Source: Calliopum simillimum (taxonomy: Eukaryota; Arthropoda; Insecta; Diptera; Lauxaniidae). From it: a stretch of 64,000 nucleotides of DNA. A model generated the notes under the pieces. That model did not search any database. It saw only the letters and a program-made list of their open reading frames with translations, and was not told the origin of the DNA. Every line of letters starts with the position of its first letter. The stretch's first letter is position 1. The stretch spans positions 40,832,101 to 40,896,100 of the forward strand of contig OX638371.1 of NCBI GenBank assembly GCA_951812925.1, written 5' to 3'. The translations under genes and the position numbers were made by a program. Positions 12,012 to 23,491 of the stretch are shown piece after piece.

Positions 12012-12490
12012 TTTATAGCCTTATCATGTATGACGAACGAATAAAGTGACTAATTTTCACTCATTAATATCAACTTATTAAAACTTTTTATTAAGAACTT
12101 ACTAAGCGTTCATTTTAGTTCAAAGAATAAGGTTTGTAAGCATAAACTTCAAATGAGGAGTTATTTTTCAAAAGGGCTTATAACCAAAACGAGGCAAAAG
12201 TAGTATCATAATATTAATTGCCTGACACTTTGTTATAAATAAATAAAATTGGGTTCTTTTTTCACGAAAAGTTTACCTGATGGCTTGAAATTAATTACAT
12301 TTAGTAAAAAAAATCAGATTTATCCATTAATCGATTATTATGCAAATAATGCGTATGCCATTACTTTTGCCTCGTTTTGGTTATAAGCCCTTTTGAAAAA
12401 CACTCCTCAAATCATCTGTTAACTTGGAGGATATAAGCTTATGAAAATCAGTAAAACGATTCGTTCGTCATACATGATAAGGCTATTAAA
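12012..12490. repeat. Outer palindrome surrounding PAL-4 copy 1
   Basis: The outer arms pair TATAGCCTTATCATGTATGA, then CGAACGAAT (about 12,014-12,042) with its reverse complement at about 12,459-12,488. Pairing continues more weakly inward (GACTAATTTTCACTCATTAATA against the reversed TATAAGCTTATGAAAATCAG). A 254-bp PAL-4 element sits asymmetrically inside, so this is an older hairpin element split by a younger one. Confidence 0.65.
12155..12408. mobile_element. PAL-4 copy 1: MITE with 4-bp target duplication
   Basis: The element begins GAGGAGT and ends ACTCCTC, with AAAT immediately outside on both sides (12,151-12,154 and 12,409-12,412). The arms of about 55 bp pair CAAAAGGGCTTATAACC and AACGAGGCAAAAGTA with their reverse complements. 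Length and interior match the 258-bp copy at 42.3 kb, which has its own duplication (AATT). The independent pair of 4-bp duplications makes the boundaries secure. Confidence 0.85.
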
Positions 12491-12898
12491 TTTCCAAAAG
12501 AAAATATCGCATACGATTCGTGAAAAATTTTATGTAAAATATATTTTATTAAATAATATGAAAATATTAAAAGAGAGAGTGAAAATTGGCAAAGTAGATA
12601 TTAATAGAGAGAAAAAGTGAAAGTGCAGAAATAATAAAAAAGAGAGATAAGTTACCATTGATACACAAAACTAAAAAAGGTAATCGGGTAGAAAAGTAAT
12701 AGTTGAACAGAGCCGATTGAATCTTAATCCTTATAAAATTTTAAGTTTTTAGTTTTTCGGTCCGGAAATAGCCTTTGTATGTTATTGCGAGATATGCTTT
12801 TTTTAAAGGCTTTTAACTTGGTTAAAGTACGGCTTGTTAAGAATAATTTTTGCTATCCGTAGTCATTAACGAAAATTAATTTTACTATGTGCTGTTTT
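12491..12898. other. Unassigned, purine-rich stretch
   Basis: GA-rich DNA (about 12,570-12,650) is followed by AT-rich DNA. No gene or repeat boundary is seen. Confidence 0.4.
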
Positions 12899-13519
12899 TA
12901 TATCCTACACCCAGGGTATATTCACTTTGTCCTTCCGTTTGTAACGCAGAGAAGGAGGCGTGGCAGATATAGAAAAGTATGTATATTCTTGATCAGCGTC
13001 ACCTCCTGAGTCGATATAGCTATGTCCGTCTGTCTGGCTGGCTGGCTGTGTGTTGAAATACACTTTTTGGGAAAACTGAGCAAGATAATTCAATGAAATT
13101 TGGTGCACTGCCTCCGTCGTCAAGGATAGCTCAGGGGATTGAAAATGAGCGATATCGGTCTACGGACACGCCTACTGCCCATACAAAAACATATTTAAAA
13201 TGCAATTTTTGGAGTATTTTTCACGACAATGCACTCAAAATACAGATAAATACTAAGAATTGTAAGTGCAAGCTCTGAAAAAAACTGAACAAATTCGGAC
13301 AAGAGGGCGTGGCACCTCCCATTTAGGCATAAGCTTCAAATCGCTATACTGCGAACGTTTTTCACTCAGACACTAAAAACTATAAATGCAAGCTCTGGAC
13401 AAAAACTGGGTGAACTCGGACAAGAGAGCGTAGCACCTCCCATATGAGCAAAATTTTAAAAATACTTCAGTGTAGGGTATTTAATGTTTGGCCAGGCCAA
13501 ATTTTACACCCTTACTAGT
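12899..13519 (+). repeat. Full-length Helitron-like (DINE-1/mini-me-type) element
   Basis: The best-preserved copy. The order from the 5' side is: TACACCCAGGGTATATTCAC; the TGATCAGCGTCACCTCCTGA and TCGATATAGC segment; a GTCTGTCTGGCTGGCTGGCT microsatellite (about 13,027-13,048); two modules ending GGGCGTGGCACCTCCCAT; and the 3' end. The 3' end is a perfect 7-bp-stem hairpin, TTTGGCCAGGCCAAA (13,487-13,501), then 13 nt, then CTAGT (13,515-13,519). A hairpin about a dozen bases before CTAG is the known Helitron 3' terminus. No Rep/helicase coding sequence is present, so the element is non-autonomous. Confidence 0.8.
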
Positions 13520-15747
13520 TGTTATATAGTTTTGAGTAGACCTCAAAATAGTGATTTTTTCACTTTCGTGCAAGGATAATTCAGGATCCTGACGTGATAG
13601 AAAAGAACCAAGATCATATTCGTACTAAGAAGGTCCCGATTTATCATAAATTGCTATAAAAACGGAAAACCATGCTTAGGCTGGACCGGGGTAGGGGCTT
13701 AAAAACATGGACCATCGAAATCCTGACGGAATCCACTTTTTTGTTACTTGTATGTAGTCAGACTTATGAGAACCTTAGCTCAGTTTTCGGTACTCATATT
13801 TTGCATGCTCAAGTCTGTCTAGAGCCCACTCTATAAGAAAATTCGGTAAAAGTTAAAGTTAAGAAGTTTCCGATAAATTGATAAAAAAATTAGCAACTCC
13901 ATTGCCAATTGATACATCCTGAACAGGAAAACATACTTTTGTTGAAAAATTATTGATTCATCACAATTTAATAACAGATTCTTTATGCAAAAAACAACAC
14001 TTTCTAGACGAAATTTTGATTTGAACTTTTTGTATGGGGCGATGAACCAATCGAGCAAAACGGTTAACACCACTGAAGTTCCCACGCCCGAATTAGTTAA
14101 GAATGACCTATTTCCCGTCAGACCAAATTTTCAACTAGCACAGTGTTATTATTGAATAAATCTCAATAATAATGTAAATTTTATTTTGATTTATTGGTCG
14201 CTGACTGCAATCCGTAGTCCGTTTATCTTTATTGCATTACATATCTTAGTATTCAAAAAAACAAATGGGAAATTTAATAAAAGCAAATGTTTGCAATAAC
14301 TTGGAGTAAGTATTTGATGGTGTTCATTTGAAAAGGTACGAAAAGTAATTTCATTTATGTTAAAACATTTTTGCTGGGAAAATTTCTATCATACAAAAGT
14401 AAATTGTTCATCAATTTATATTTTAAAATAACTTCAGGCATATGACCAACGCAGCTGGTTGTGACATAGTGCATCAGGTGGCTTCATTTCCGAGAATCTG
14501 TGGCCGAGTATCCGGAAAAATATCTTGTAATGTTTAAGGCCCATCCAAGTTGAATGGCAAGACCTTACTGAATAAAAATTACATTGACGCTTAAAAAACC
14601 AACAGCTAGTTTGGCAGTTAACACTAATGGAAATTCGGTGCGTCTTCAAAAAAAATAAGCAGCCTTAATGTATAAAATTACATCAACTTTAAGGCAGAGT
14701 TTATAAGCAATTTATGCAAACTAACGAAATGCAAACAGCTTTATGTCTATTAGCGTAAGGCTGTTGCAACCATTTTCAAATCCTCGACATGCCCACAAAA
14801 GCGCCCTCATCATCATCTCACCTGGTAAACAATATGAAGAAGTACCAAAATGTTTACAATGAGCTTCAACATTTCTTGCAACATTTAATTAAGTCAGCGC
14901 AAACTGCTTTAATAAAAATTTTCCATGTGAAAAACTGAAGAGCGGGGCAGGGGAATGACGGTGGTAGCTTAAGATTTTCTAGGGTTCGCCAGAAAGTCAT
15001 TTCATGGCATATATGTACTGTGTACACGATGAAATAGTAAATTAAATTCTTTTTGACATCTCAAGAACATCAAATTCAGCTGGAGTTTGCCAACGCTTAA
15101 GTACTTGAGCAAATTTCTTCTTCATCATCTTCTTCTTGCTCTTCTTTATGCATTTTCATGTATGTAGTACCTGTAAGTTCCCCTGGTTCCCCACTGACTT
15201 GTTGTAATTTCCCTGTGAGCGTTTCCGTCGTTCTTTCTTTGGATGTTGGTTGAACTAAGCGGAGTAGACAAAGTAAACTGTTCATAAAACAAAATTGCTC
15301 CACATAAACATGCAGTTTATTATTGTTCCTATGTATTCACACACACAGACACGCACACACCCGTCGTGTACATGCACGAACGGATGGATTGGTGTTTGAG
15401 AGGGAGCGAACAGAAACAACCCCCTTGGTGGTGGAAACGGAAAACTTGGAACATCATGATGGGTACTTAAACAAACTCAAAGTTTGCCTTCCATGCACAC
15501 GTTTGCACCTAAAATGGTTTGAAAGCGCACCCATGGTACCCGCTGCTATGTACCTTTGCAGTTAAAAATATACATAAACAGAAGATCCTGTAAAGGTATG
15601 TATGTTGATGACACCTTATAGGGGAGGTTTGAGTTCAAAGGATAAGAGGGAATTGCTGTCAATGGCGGACAAAAAAATAGTAAAATTCTAGAAAATACGC
15701 CGCCACCAACTCAGTGTAATGATTTCACACTCTTCTAAATGTAGTCT
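13520..15747. other. Mostly single-copy DNA
   Basis: No supported gene. A short (CA)n-like tract lies at about 15,342-15,362. A minus-strand frame at 15,097-15,303 is driven by a TTC/TCT-rich tract (about 15,115-15,145). AT-rich DNA at 13,555-14,160 resembles old dispersed elements but has no partner I can align confidently. Confidence 0.4.
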
Positions 15748-16730
15748 TTGGAACCGAATCTTAGAGGAGTGCACCTTACGGATTCACCTCTTCATTCTGA
15801 ACAATATGCGTACCAAACAGGGAAATGGAATGAAACCGCCATATATAGCCGTACGACTAAATTCGAGAATGCTTTGTCGGGTAAGGAAGTAGCTCTCTGT
15901 TCCTCTATTGTCATACAGAGAGAATTTGAGAACGCGTTCTTCAAGTCAATAGAGAAAGCAATGATCAGGAAGTGAATACATGAAATGGTTATTGACAGGC
16001 TGCGGAACAGGACAATCATCTATGAACCGGGTACAGTAAAATTAACTGTGAGAACAACTTAAGAATTTCCTCAAGGAGGCGTACTCCTCACCGCATCTAT
16101 GGATACTAGTCATCGACGAATTATTAGAAATTCTCGATGATCGAAAGTTCGAGGTCCAAAGTTTTTCCAACGATTTGGTAACTATGGTAAGAGGCAGGTT
16201 TGACTCGTTGGGTTCGGACTCCAAAATATGTTTGGAATAGGAAAAACAGCTTTCAAGTTCCAGGCGGAGGTCCACGCTGTGCGACAGAGAATGCCCAAAG
16301 TTTTTAATGGCTTTTCAATATACGATTGCTCAGAGCTAGTCACTTCTGTTTTGAACTTCTCCAAGCCTTAACCAGCAGGAATGATGTGACTCTAATCTAC
16401 CAGAAGACGAAGGAAATAATGTCAATGAAAAGGCTGACAGCTTAGCGAAGAGAGGTGCACTAATAACTTTCATAGTAGTGAACAATAGCTTGAAAAAAAA
16501 ACTTAATTCTGGAATGGGATCAAAATAGCCTTATCAGCTACTGGAGACCCGAAGAGAGAATACGGCAGGCGAAAAGGCTTATTGATCCAGAATGTCTTAA
16601 AATGGAAGCTATTTTGATCCTCAGCAGAAAATATGTTTAAAACCTACACTGCGATAATATCCGGCCACTGTAGACTGTATTACAATCAAAAGCAAATGGG
16701 TCTGATAAACGAAGATTTCTTTAGACTCCG
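15748..16730 (+). pseudogene. LINE (non-LTR retrotransposon) RT/RNase H remnant
   Basis: Translation with several frameshifts and stops gives typical non-LTR reverse transcriptase landmarks in order. These are: YAYQTGK, then NETAIYS, then LSGKEVALC (the segment leading to motif A, whose FLDIEGAFDN-type core is degraded here to VIQREFEN); FPQGGVL (about 16,066-16,086); LWILVIDELLEIL; and SNDLVTMVRG in place of the YADD-type catalytic box (about 16,156-16,190). An RNase H-like tail (NEKADSLAKRG, about 16,420-16,460) follows, then SGHCRLYY, QKQMGLI (about 16,659-16,710), which matches the C-terminal zinc-knuckle region of RNase H-bearing LINEs. The 5' part (ORF1, endonuclease) is missing. The element is long dead. 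Confidence 0.85.
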
Positions 16731-18470
16731 TCAAATGGCTTAACGTAAAGTTCTTGAAAATGTCCTATTTTCCCATATTCCTCTATGTCTACTTGTGTTT
16801 TGCAGTGCTTCTTATTATACTGCAAGTGGCAAAGTTAAACTTCGTTTTCGTCATACTCAATGTCGTTGTTGTCATCGTATTTACTTTTTTCGTCCTCCTC
16901 CAGCTGAGTTTCACTCTGTTCCGCTCGCATCCTCGAGCTATTCACTTGTCGCAATACATTTGGGAAGCAAGCTTTGTTAAGTTTTCCCATCTATTTTTTC
17001 TTTCTTTCTTTCTATTTGTGTTCTTTCGTTTTAAGGTGCTTATCATCGTCTGCTATGTATTCGTTTTCGTCCTCGACGTCCTTTCGTTGCTGATTTCAAG
17101 TGGACAGCTGATGCACACGAGACATTTAAGGCGTTTGAACGGTGGTGAAGCACAACAATTCGATGCAGTCATTGCCAGAGGCTGCTTTTGGTCTAGCGAA
17201 TTTGTGTCGTCGTCAGAAATTTAATCGTATGTTAGATTCCACTGGGACACAAAAACTTTGTCCTCCAATTGAAATTCTTGAAGTTTTTTGTTTTTCTATT
17301 TTGTTATTTAATACTCTTATTGTGGACTCTTGTCAGAATATAACGAACTGAGCGACAAGGCTTATGACATAAGGTTACTAGAACGTTGCATTAAATGATT
17401 TTTACATGTATCCGCTGTTTAATCATCTTAACGAGGTCACCACGAAAATTTTCAGGCAAATAAATGAGAATATCTAATTGAAAACTTACAATTTTGAACT
17501 CTCTGATCTAGGGGCTCCGCAAAAATTAAAGTTTCTCTTGATATTTTGATGGTTTTAATACATTGTATCGTTTTGAAAATATACATATATTTTCTTATTG
17601 TGTACAAGAACTGAAAACTATGTATTTTTATATACTAGAACTACTTACGCTTTAGTATTTATAACTCTCAACTTGTTTTACCTGAAAGAAGAAAAAACAA
17701 TTTTTTTTTTTCAAAATTTTATAGTTATGTATGTATATAACATTAGAATTACGAATGTAAGTGTTAATGAATCCTATTCATGCATGTACATTAGGGTGGG
17801 TAAATTTGTAGGGGGCCGAAAAAGTATAGTCTATGTTGTTTACTCCCTCACGGTGTTCTTCGGAGCATTTTAAGAATTTTCGCCCAAGAAACCATAAGTC
17901 TGAAATGAATATCGAGCCGTCCAATTATTCAATCTAGGTTTTTTTTGCCTTTAATTTTTATTTTTGAGTGTCGAGAGGGCGGTTCCCTAAATTTTTTTGA
18001 ATTTTATCGGGGAAAATTGACGAGCCTTCAAACGAATTGTTCTTGAAAAGTTCTTTTTTTCCAACCTCAGTTAAAAAACTTGGTATGATAAATGTATCAT
18101 CGAATTGAAGAAAATTTAGCAAATATTCCAACAAAAAATGTAAAAAGGCTTGTTAATAGGACCATTTTCGTACTAAAATGGCCGGCAAAATCAAAAAAAA
18201 AAAAAAGGTTCAGAACTTCATGGAATCCTTTTAAACCTTATGAATCAAATACAACCTGAGAAAGCCCATACAATTGGCTAAGAGTTTTCTCTTAAACGTT
18301 AGGGTGACCCAAGAAAATTTTTTTTCTAAAAAAAATCGGAAAATAAATTTTAACCCTTTAACTCCAAAGGGTTACGTTTGAGACCCCTCCCTAAGATGTT
18401 AGTCTAGACCTAATGTATCACCTCTCAGGAGCTTCGTTACCTTATGCGATACACCCTGTATGTGTTTGGA
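16731..18470. other. T-rich and unassigned DNA
   Basis: A 156-codon frame at 16,754-17,224 is rich in F, V and L because the strand is T-rich. It has no motif and is probably chance. From about 17,790 (TTAGGGTGGG) to 18,470 (ACACCCTGTA) the sequence has the look of an old AGGGTG-ended element, but no arm pairing supports this. Confidence 0.35.
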
Positions 18471-18560
18471 CTTTTTCCGATTTCTTCGATGCTATCCAAT
18501 ACTTCTAGTTTTTACCGATACTTAGAATGTTTTTCGACATTTCGGATTTTTTGCCGATTC
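18471..18560 (+). repeat. Short outlier of the TTTTTCGA minisatellite
   Basis: About two degenerate units of the type found at 19.8-21.1 kb (GGACTTTTTCCGATTTCTTC, then TTACCGATACTTAGAATG). Confidence 0.5.
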
Positions 18561-18839
18561 GCACAAATTGACATTTAAAAGTTGTTTTCACAAAATTTTT
18601 TTTTTCGCACGTAAGACCAAGTCACATATATAGATTATTCCCTAGTAAAATGTTAGGGAATAAATTTTAACAATAAACGTCAAAATACTCCCTCCCTGCC
18701 TTATTTTTCCAGTGAATTTTCCCCTTCCAGAATTTTTTTTTTGCGATTGCAAACTAGGGAGTAAGAGATTAAATTCTCGAGAATATTTATTTACGATAAC
18801 GCCCTATATGTTTGTATCTCTTGAGTTGAATTTTTTCCA

Positions 18840-19161
18840 ACACAAATTTGACTCAGACACTAAGTAAAGTAAATGTAAGCTCTGAACAAAACTAGGTAAA
18901 CTCGAATGAGGGGGTGTGGCACCTCGCATATAAGTAAAAACTTCAAAACGCTATACTGAAAACGTTTTAGAGATAATCCAACTAAATTTCTCCCGGACAT
19001 TAAAACTTATATATGCAAGCTCTGAGCAAAAACTGGGTGAAATCAGACAATAAGGCGTGGCACCTCCCATATAAGCAAAAGCTTTAAAACGCTATACTGT
19101 AAACGTTTTTTGAGATTTTCGAACCAAATTTCATTCAGACACTGAGAACTATAAATGCAAG
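18840..19161 (+). repeat. Helitron-like element, left piece (interrupted)
   Basis: Two internal modules (GTGTGGCACCTC at 18,914 and GCGTGGCACCTC at 19,055, spacing 141 bp) lead to a third that breaks off at ATAAATGCAAG (19,151-19,161). The same words resume at 21,271-21,282 and lead to a normal 3' end. This piece and the one at 21.3 kb are therefore one element split by a 2.1-kb insertion. Confidence 0.75.
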
Positions 19162-21271
19162 TTTTTTTATAGATTTTGTTAACTTTTAATCGTTAAACGA
19201 AACGAAAATTTGAGGTCTGTTAATTATCAATGTTTTTATTATTTTTCCTAATTGACCACAAAATTCAAAAAATAAAACACAAAATTTATTTTATTTTAAA
19301 ATGAATGCATTTCGATCTCTTTATTGAAAGATCATCATCAGCGAGCGCGTATAACAACACTGACTAAAAAGAAAATAAACAACTTAAAGTTCAAAAGTAC
19401 AAAGTTTATACAATTTTACAAAAACAATGCTTAACTTAGAATGAACACAAGTCAAATCTATACTATTTACATAAAATAGCTCATATGAAAACCTTATGTA
19501 ACGATTTGGTGCAAAATATACCGAACCGATTTTAATAATTTTTTTTTAAAAACGTTCTACGTTTAAAAAGGAACAGGATTGTATACTTATTTTTTTAATT
19601 TTTATAAGATAAACCTTTTTTTTTTAGTATGAAGTTGTTGAAAAAAAAAAAATTCAATGCTTGCATAGAAATGATCGTTTGCAATTCAGTCGCTATAGCT
19701 TGCTGCGCCATGAGTTATGTGTTGTTGTTCTTCTCCGTCTCTTTCATTTATTGTTTTTTTTTTTTTTTTTTTGTTCTTAATGTTGTGTTGTTGATGAGAG
19801 CACAAATGAGAGTGATTTCGTCAGTGATGCCAACTCAATATTTTTGGACTTTTAACGATGTTTTACGTGTTTTTCAACATTTTTCAATTCTTTTTGACTT
19901 TTTTCGACATTTTGGAGGTTTTTTTGAAACACTTGGACTTTGACTGATTTCTTCGATGTACATATTTCACTATTTTTCGAAACTATTGATTTTGTTTCGA
20001 TATATTGGATGTTTTGTTTTTAGACTTTTACCAATTTCTTCAATGTGTTTCAATATTTTTCAAAACTTTTGGGCTTTTACCGATATGTTTTTCGATTTCT
20101 TTTTTACAATTTTACCGATATTTTGGATGTTTCTCGATAAACTTATACTTTTGCCGATTTCTTCGATGTGTTTCAATATTTTTCAAAACTTTTGGGCTTT
20201 TACCGATATATAGGATGTTTTTCGTCATTTTTGGACTTCAAGTTTATAGAAAGACGTTCAAAATATCGGTTAGACTTTACCGATTTCTTCGTTGTGTTTC
20301 AATATTTTCCGAAACTTTTGGACCCTTTTCGATATATTGAATATTTTTCGATATATGTATTTAGACTTTCACCGATGTCTTCAATGGTTTCCAATAATTT
20401 TGCACTTTTACCGATATGTAGGATGTTTTTCGACATTTTTGGACTTTTTTCGAAATTTTTTTTTTCTATTTCACTATTTTTCGAAACTTTTGAACTTCTT
20501 TCGATGTATGTATTGGATGTTTTTCGATATATGTATTTGAACTGTTATCGATATATAGGATGTTTTTTGATAAACTTGGACTTTATCCGATTTCTTCGAT
20601 GTGTTTCAATGTTTTTCGAAACTTTTGGACCTTTTTCGATATATTGGATCTTTTTCGCTTTATTTGGACTTTTACTGATTTTTTGTATATAGTATTTATT
20701 GATTTGAAACGTTCGCATAGAAGAACTTAGACTCTAGCATGCCACTTATCATAATAATAACAATCAAGTATTATTATTATTATTTCTTCGATGTTTTCCA
20801 ATACTTTTGGACTTTTACCGATCTTAGGATGTTTTTCGACATTTTTCGACTTTTACCGATATTTAAGATGTTTTTCAATATTTTTCGAAACTTTTGGATT
20901 TTTAGCGATATTTTGGATGTTTTTCGGTATATTTAAACTTTTACCTATAGTTTAGATGTTCTTCTATACTTTTAGATTTTCGCCGATATTTTAGATGGTT
21001 TTCGATACATTTGGGCTTTTACCGATTTCTTCGGTGTATTTCGATACTTTTGGAATTTTACCGATAAAATAAATATATCGGAGCATCTGTTTGTGGCACT
21101 TTGTTTTAAAAAATAAAAAAAAGTTTTCGTTATTAGCTTTTTAGTGCAATCTGGCTTTTTATTAAAACCCGTGCAACGCCGGGTAAAACAGCTAGTTTTA
21201 AAATAAAATAAATTTTGTGTTTTATTTTTTGAATTTTGTGGTCAATAAGGAAAAATAATAAAAACATTGAT
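19162..21271. mobile_element. 2.1-kb insertion with 77-bp inverted repeats and minisatellite core
   Basis: The insertion is flanked by a 12-bp duplication, TATAAATGCAAG (19,150-19,161 and 21,271-21,282). It contains a pair of 77-bp inverted repeats at 19,225-19,301 and 21,196-21,272 that differ at one position by eye. The right repeat abuts the duplication; 63 bp separate the left one from it. Next to the left repeat is a segment (about 19,305-19,365) with TCTTTATTGAAAGATCATCA, which could form a small hairpin. The core is the TCGA-rich minisatellite, then ACCCGTGCAACGCCGGGTAA, ACAGCTAGTT just before the right repeat. No transposase or reverse transcriptase is recognisable. Inverted terminal copies offset from the target duplication could suggest a Penelope-like or composite element, but this is only a guess. 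Confidence 0.6.
19830..21065 (+). repeat. Degenerate T-rich minisatellite (TTTTTCGATATTTTGGA type)
   Basis: Dozens of variants of a unit built from GACTTTTACCGAT, TTCTTCGATGT, TTTCAATATTTTTCGA and AACTTTTGG are chained in order with unequal spacing. The spurious F/I/R-rich open frames here (for example 20,168-20,692) are products of this repeat and not genes. A reverse-oriented relative (CGAAAAACATCTAAAATACC type) lies at 56.27-56.59 kb beside the same ACCCGGCG terminal motif. Confidence 0.8.
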
Positions 21272-21411
21272 ATAAATGCAAGCTTTGAGCAAAAACTAGG
21301 TGAACTCGGAAAAGACGGAGTGACACCTCCCATATAAGCAAAATTTTCAAAATGCTGCAGTGTAGGGTATTTAATGTTTGGCCAGGCCAAATGTTACACC
21401 CTTACTAGTTA
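21272..21411 (+). repeat. Helitron-like element, right piece with 3' end
   Basis: Continuation of the element broken at 19,161. It has one module with ACACCTCCCATATAAGC, then the perfect hairpin TTTGGCCAGGCCAAA (21,377-21,391), 13 nt, and CTAGTT (CTAG at 21,405-21,408). The spacing is identical to the copy ending at 13,519. Confidence 0.8.
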
Positions 21412-21447
21412 GTCTTCCATTAGTTTCTAATTGGTTGTTTCTTAATA

Positions 21448-23491
21448 CACGATGGTTTTTAAAAAATTTTAACTTTTTGAAATACCACCCGCGGGGGGAC
21501 CCTTCTAGTATCTAAATCCACAAACCGCGAAATCGAACGTCCAGCCGTTTTTTTTTTTTCGACCTTTTAGTTTTTTTAACGATTTTTGAGTATATCTCGG
21601 TGTGTATATACATATTGTGTACACATATATATGTATATACGTACATATATATACTTGTATATGTATATATGTGTAATATATATTTATGGATATATATATA
21701 CATACATACATACATACATATAAAAGGTATCGTTTCCGCACCATTTATTTTTACAAAAAATCGGTTTTTTCGTATTTAAGAAAAACACAAACAAAAACCG
21801 GAAATGAAAGTAGTCACTCTAGATGTGATTTTTGATGTTTAATCCGATTCCGGTATTAGAATTGCTTTATTACGTCTGGACTTTGAGATATCAATACATA
21901 TATGTTTAAAGGACACCATTTTTTTCCCTATTTTTGAAGTTATTTAACAAGATAAGGTAATATTATGCCGTAAAATCTGGTATGACAGTTAATAGCCCTA
22001 GTTTTTACCTTGAAAACTCAATCAAACCGATAACGATATCTTTTTTTTTGTCGGAGATATCTTTGCCTAAAAAGTTAAAAAAGTGCAAAAACACGATTTT
22101 TGGCTATATTGGATGTTATATGCAGGACACACAAAATTTTTTTGGGAATTTCTATTACCAGAAACATTTGGTTCTTTTTTTTGGCTTTCAATTGAGCTAT
22201 TAAATGTTTATCTGCAATATTTCTCTGCAAAGTTATGTTAACTTTAAAATCACACCATGAAACTTAAAGCGAAAAATCTCGGTTTTCGGCTATATTTGAG
22301 GTTGTATACAGTACGGACGAAATTCGTCTGCTCTTTTTTACCAACCGAAGCATTTAAAACCATTCTTCGTCTTCAAAATGAGCTAACAAATGGTCTCTTG
22401 TAATTGTTTTCTAAAAAGTTATGACTATTTTAAGACGACATGTTGCAGCAATATAAGGAATACTCGTACACTGTGAGTTTGCACTCCATAATGTAATTTT
22501 TAAATGGTCATAACTTTGTGGCAAACAATCACATGAGACCTCTTAATAGCTTATTTTGAAGATAAAGAACGGCTTTAAATGCTTCAGTTAGTAAAAAAGA
22601 GCAGACGAATTTCGTCCGTACTGTATACAACCTCAAATATAGCCGAAAACCGAGATTTTTCGCTTTAAGTTTCATGGTGTGATTTTAAAGTTAACATAAC
22701 TTTGCAGATAAACATTTAATAGCTCAATTGAAAGCCAAAAAAAAGAACCAAATGTTTCTGGTAATAGAAATTCCCAAAAAAATTTTGTGTGTCCTGCATA
22801 TAACATCCAATATAGCCAAAAATCGTGTTTTTGCACTTTTTTAACTTTTTAGGCAAAGATATCTCCGACAAAAAAAAAAGATATCGTTATCGGTTTGATT
22901 GAGTTTTCAAGGTAAAAACTAGGGCTATTAACTGTCATACCAGATTTTACGGCATAATATTACCTTATCTTGTTAAATAACTTCAAAAATAGGAAAAAAA
23001 ATGGTGTCCTTTAAACATATATGTAAAGATATCTCAAAGTCCAGACGTAATAAAGCAATTCTAATACCGGAATCGGATTAAGCATCAAAAATCACATCTA
23101 GAGTGACTACTTTCATTTCCGGTTTTTGTTTGTGTTTTTCTTAAATATGAAAAAACCGATTTTTTAAAAAATAAATGGTGCGGAAACGATACCTTTTATA
23201 TGTATATATGTATGTATGTATATATATATCCATAAATATATATTACACATATATACATATACAAGTATATATATGTACGTATATACATATATATGTGTAC
23301 ACAATATGTATATACACACCGAGATATACTCAAAAATCGTTAAAAAAACTAAAAGGTCGAAAAAAAAAAACGGCTGGACGTTCGATTTCGCGGTTTGTTG
23401 ATTTAGATTCTAGAAGGGTCCCATAACATTATTCCTGAAAAAAATCGCGGGTGGTATTTCAAAAAGTTAAAATTTTTTAAAAACCACTGTG
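21448..23491. mobile_element. PAL-1 copy 1: 2.04-kb near-perfect palindrome
   Basis: The arms of about 1 kb run from 21,448 (CACGATGGTTTTTAAAAAA) and end at 23,491 (its counterpart reads CACAGTGGTTTTTAAAAAA reversed). They meet around 22,450-22,500, where a loop of only tens of bases remains. Pairing is almost continuous, including the ATAC/ATGT microsatellite (21,600-21,722 against 23,198-23,325) and words such as GTCGGAGATATCTTTG. The main difference is a small insertion near 23,422-23,443. AATA lies directly outside both ends (21,444-21,447 and 23,492-23,495), consistent with a 4-bp target duplication. No transposase frame exists; the mirrored small open frames are the same DNA read twice. 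Confidence 0.85.

Noticed and set aside
14434..14649. Minus-strand frame that looked like a LINE C-terminus
   Set aside because: No convincing CCHC or RNase H motif could be placed.
16754..17224. 156-codon plus-strand frame, hydrophobic
   Set aside because: Composition follows the T-rich strand (F, V, L, I), there is no motif, and an overlapping frame of similar quality exists. A real membrane protein gene is unlikely.
20168..20692. 174-codon frame, longest in the window
   Set aside because: It is the translation of the TTTTTCGATATTTTGGA minisatellite; all frames of this strand are open for the same reason.
21505..21744. Tyr/Ile-rich frames mirrored at 23,175-23,426
   Set aside because: They are the two arms of the PAL-1 palindrome crossing an ATAC/ATGT microsatellite.
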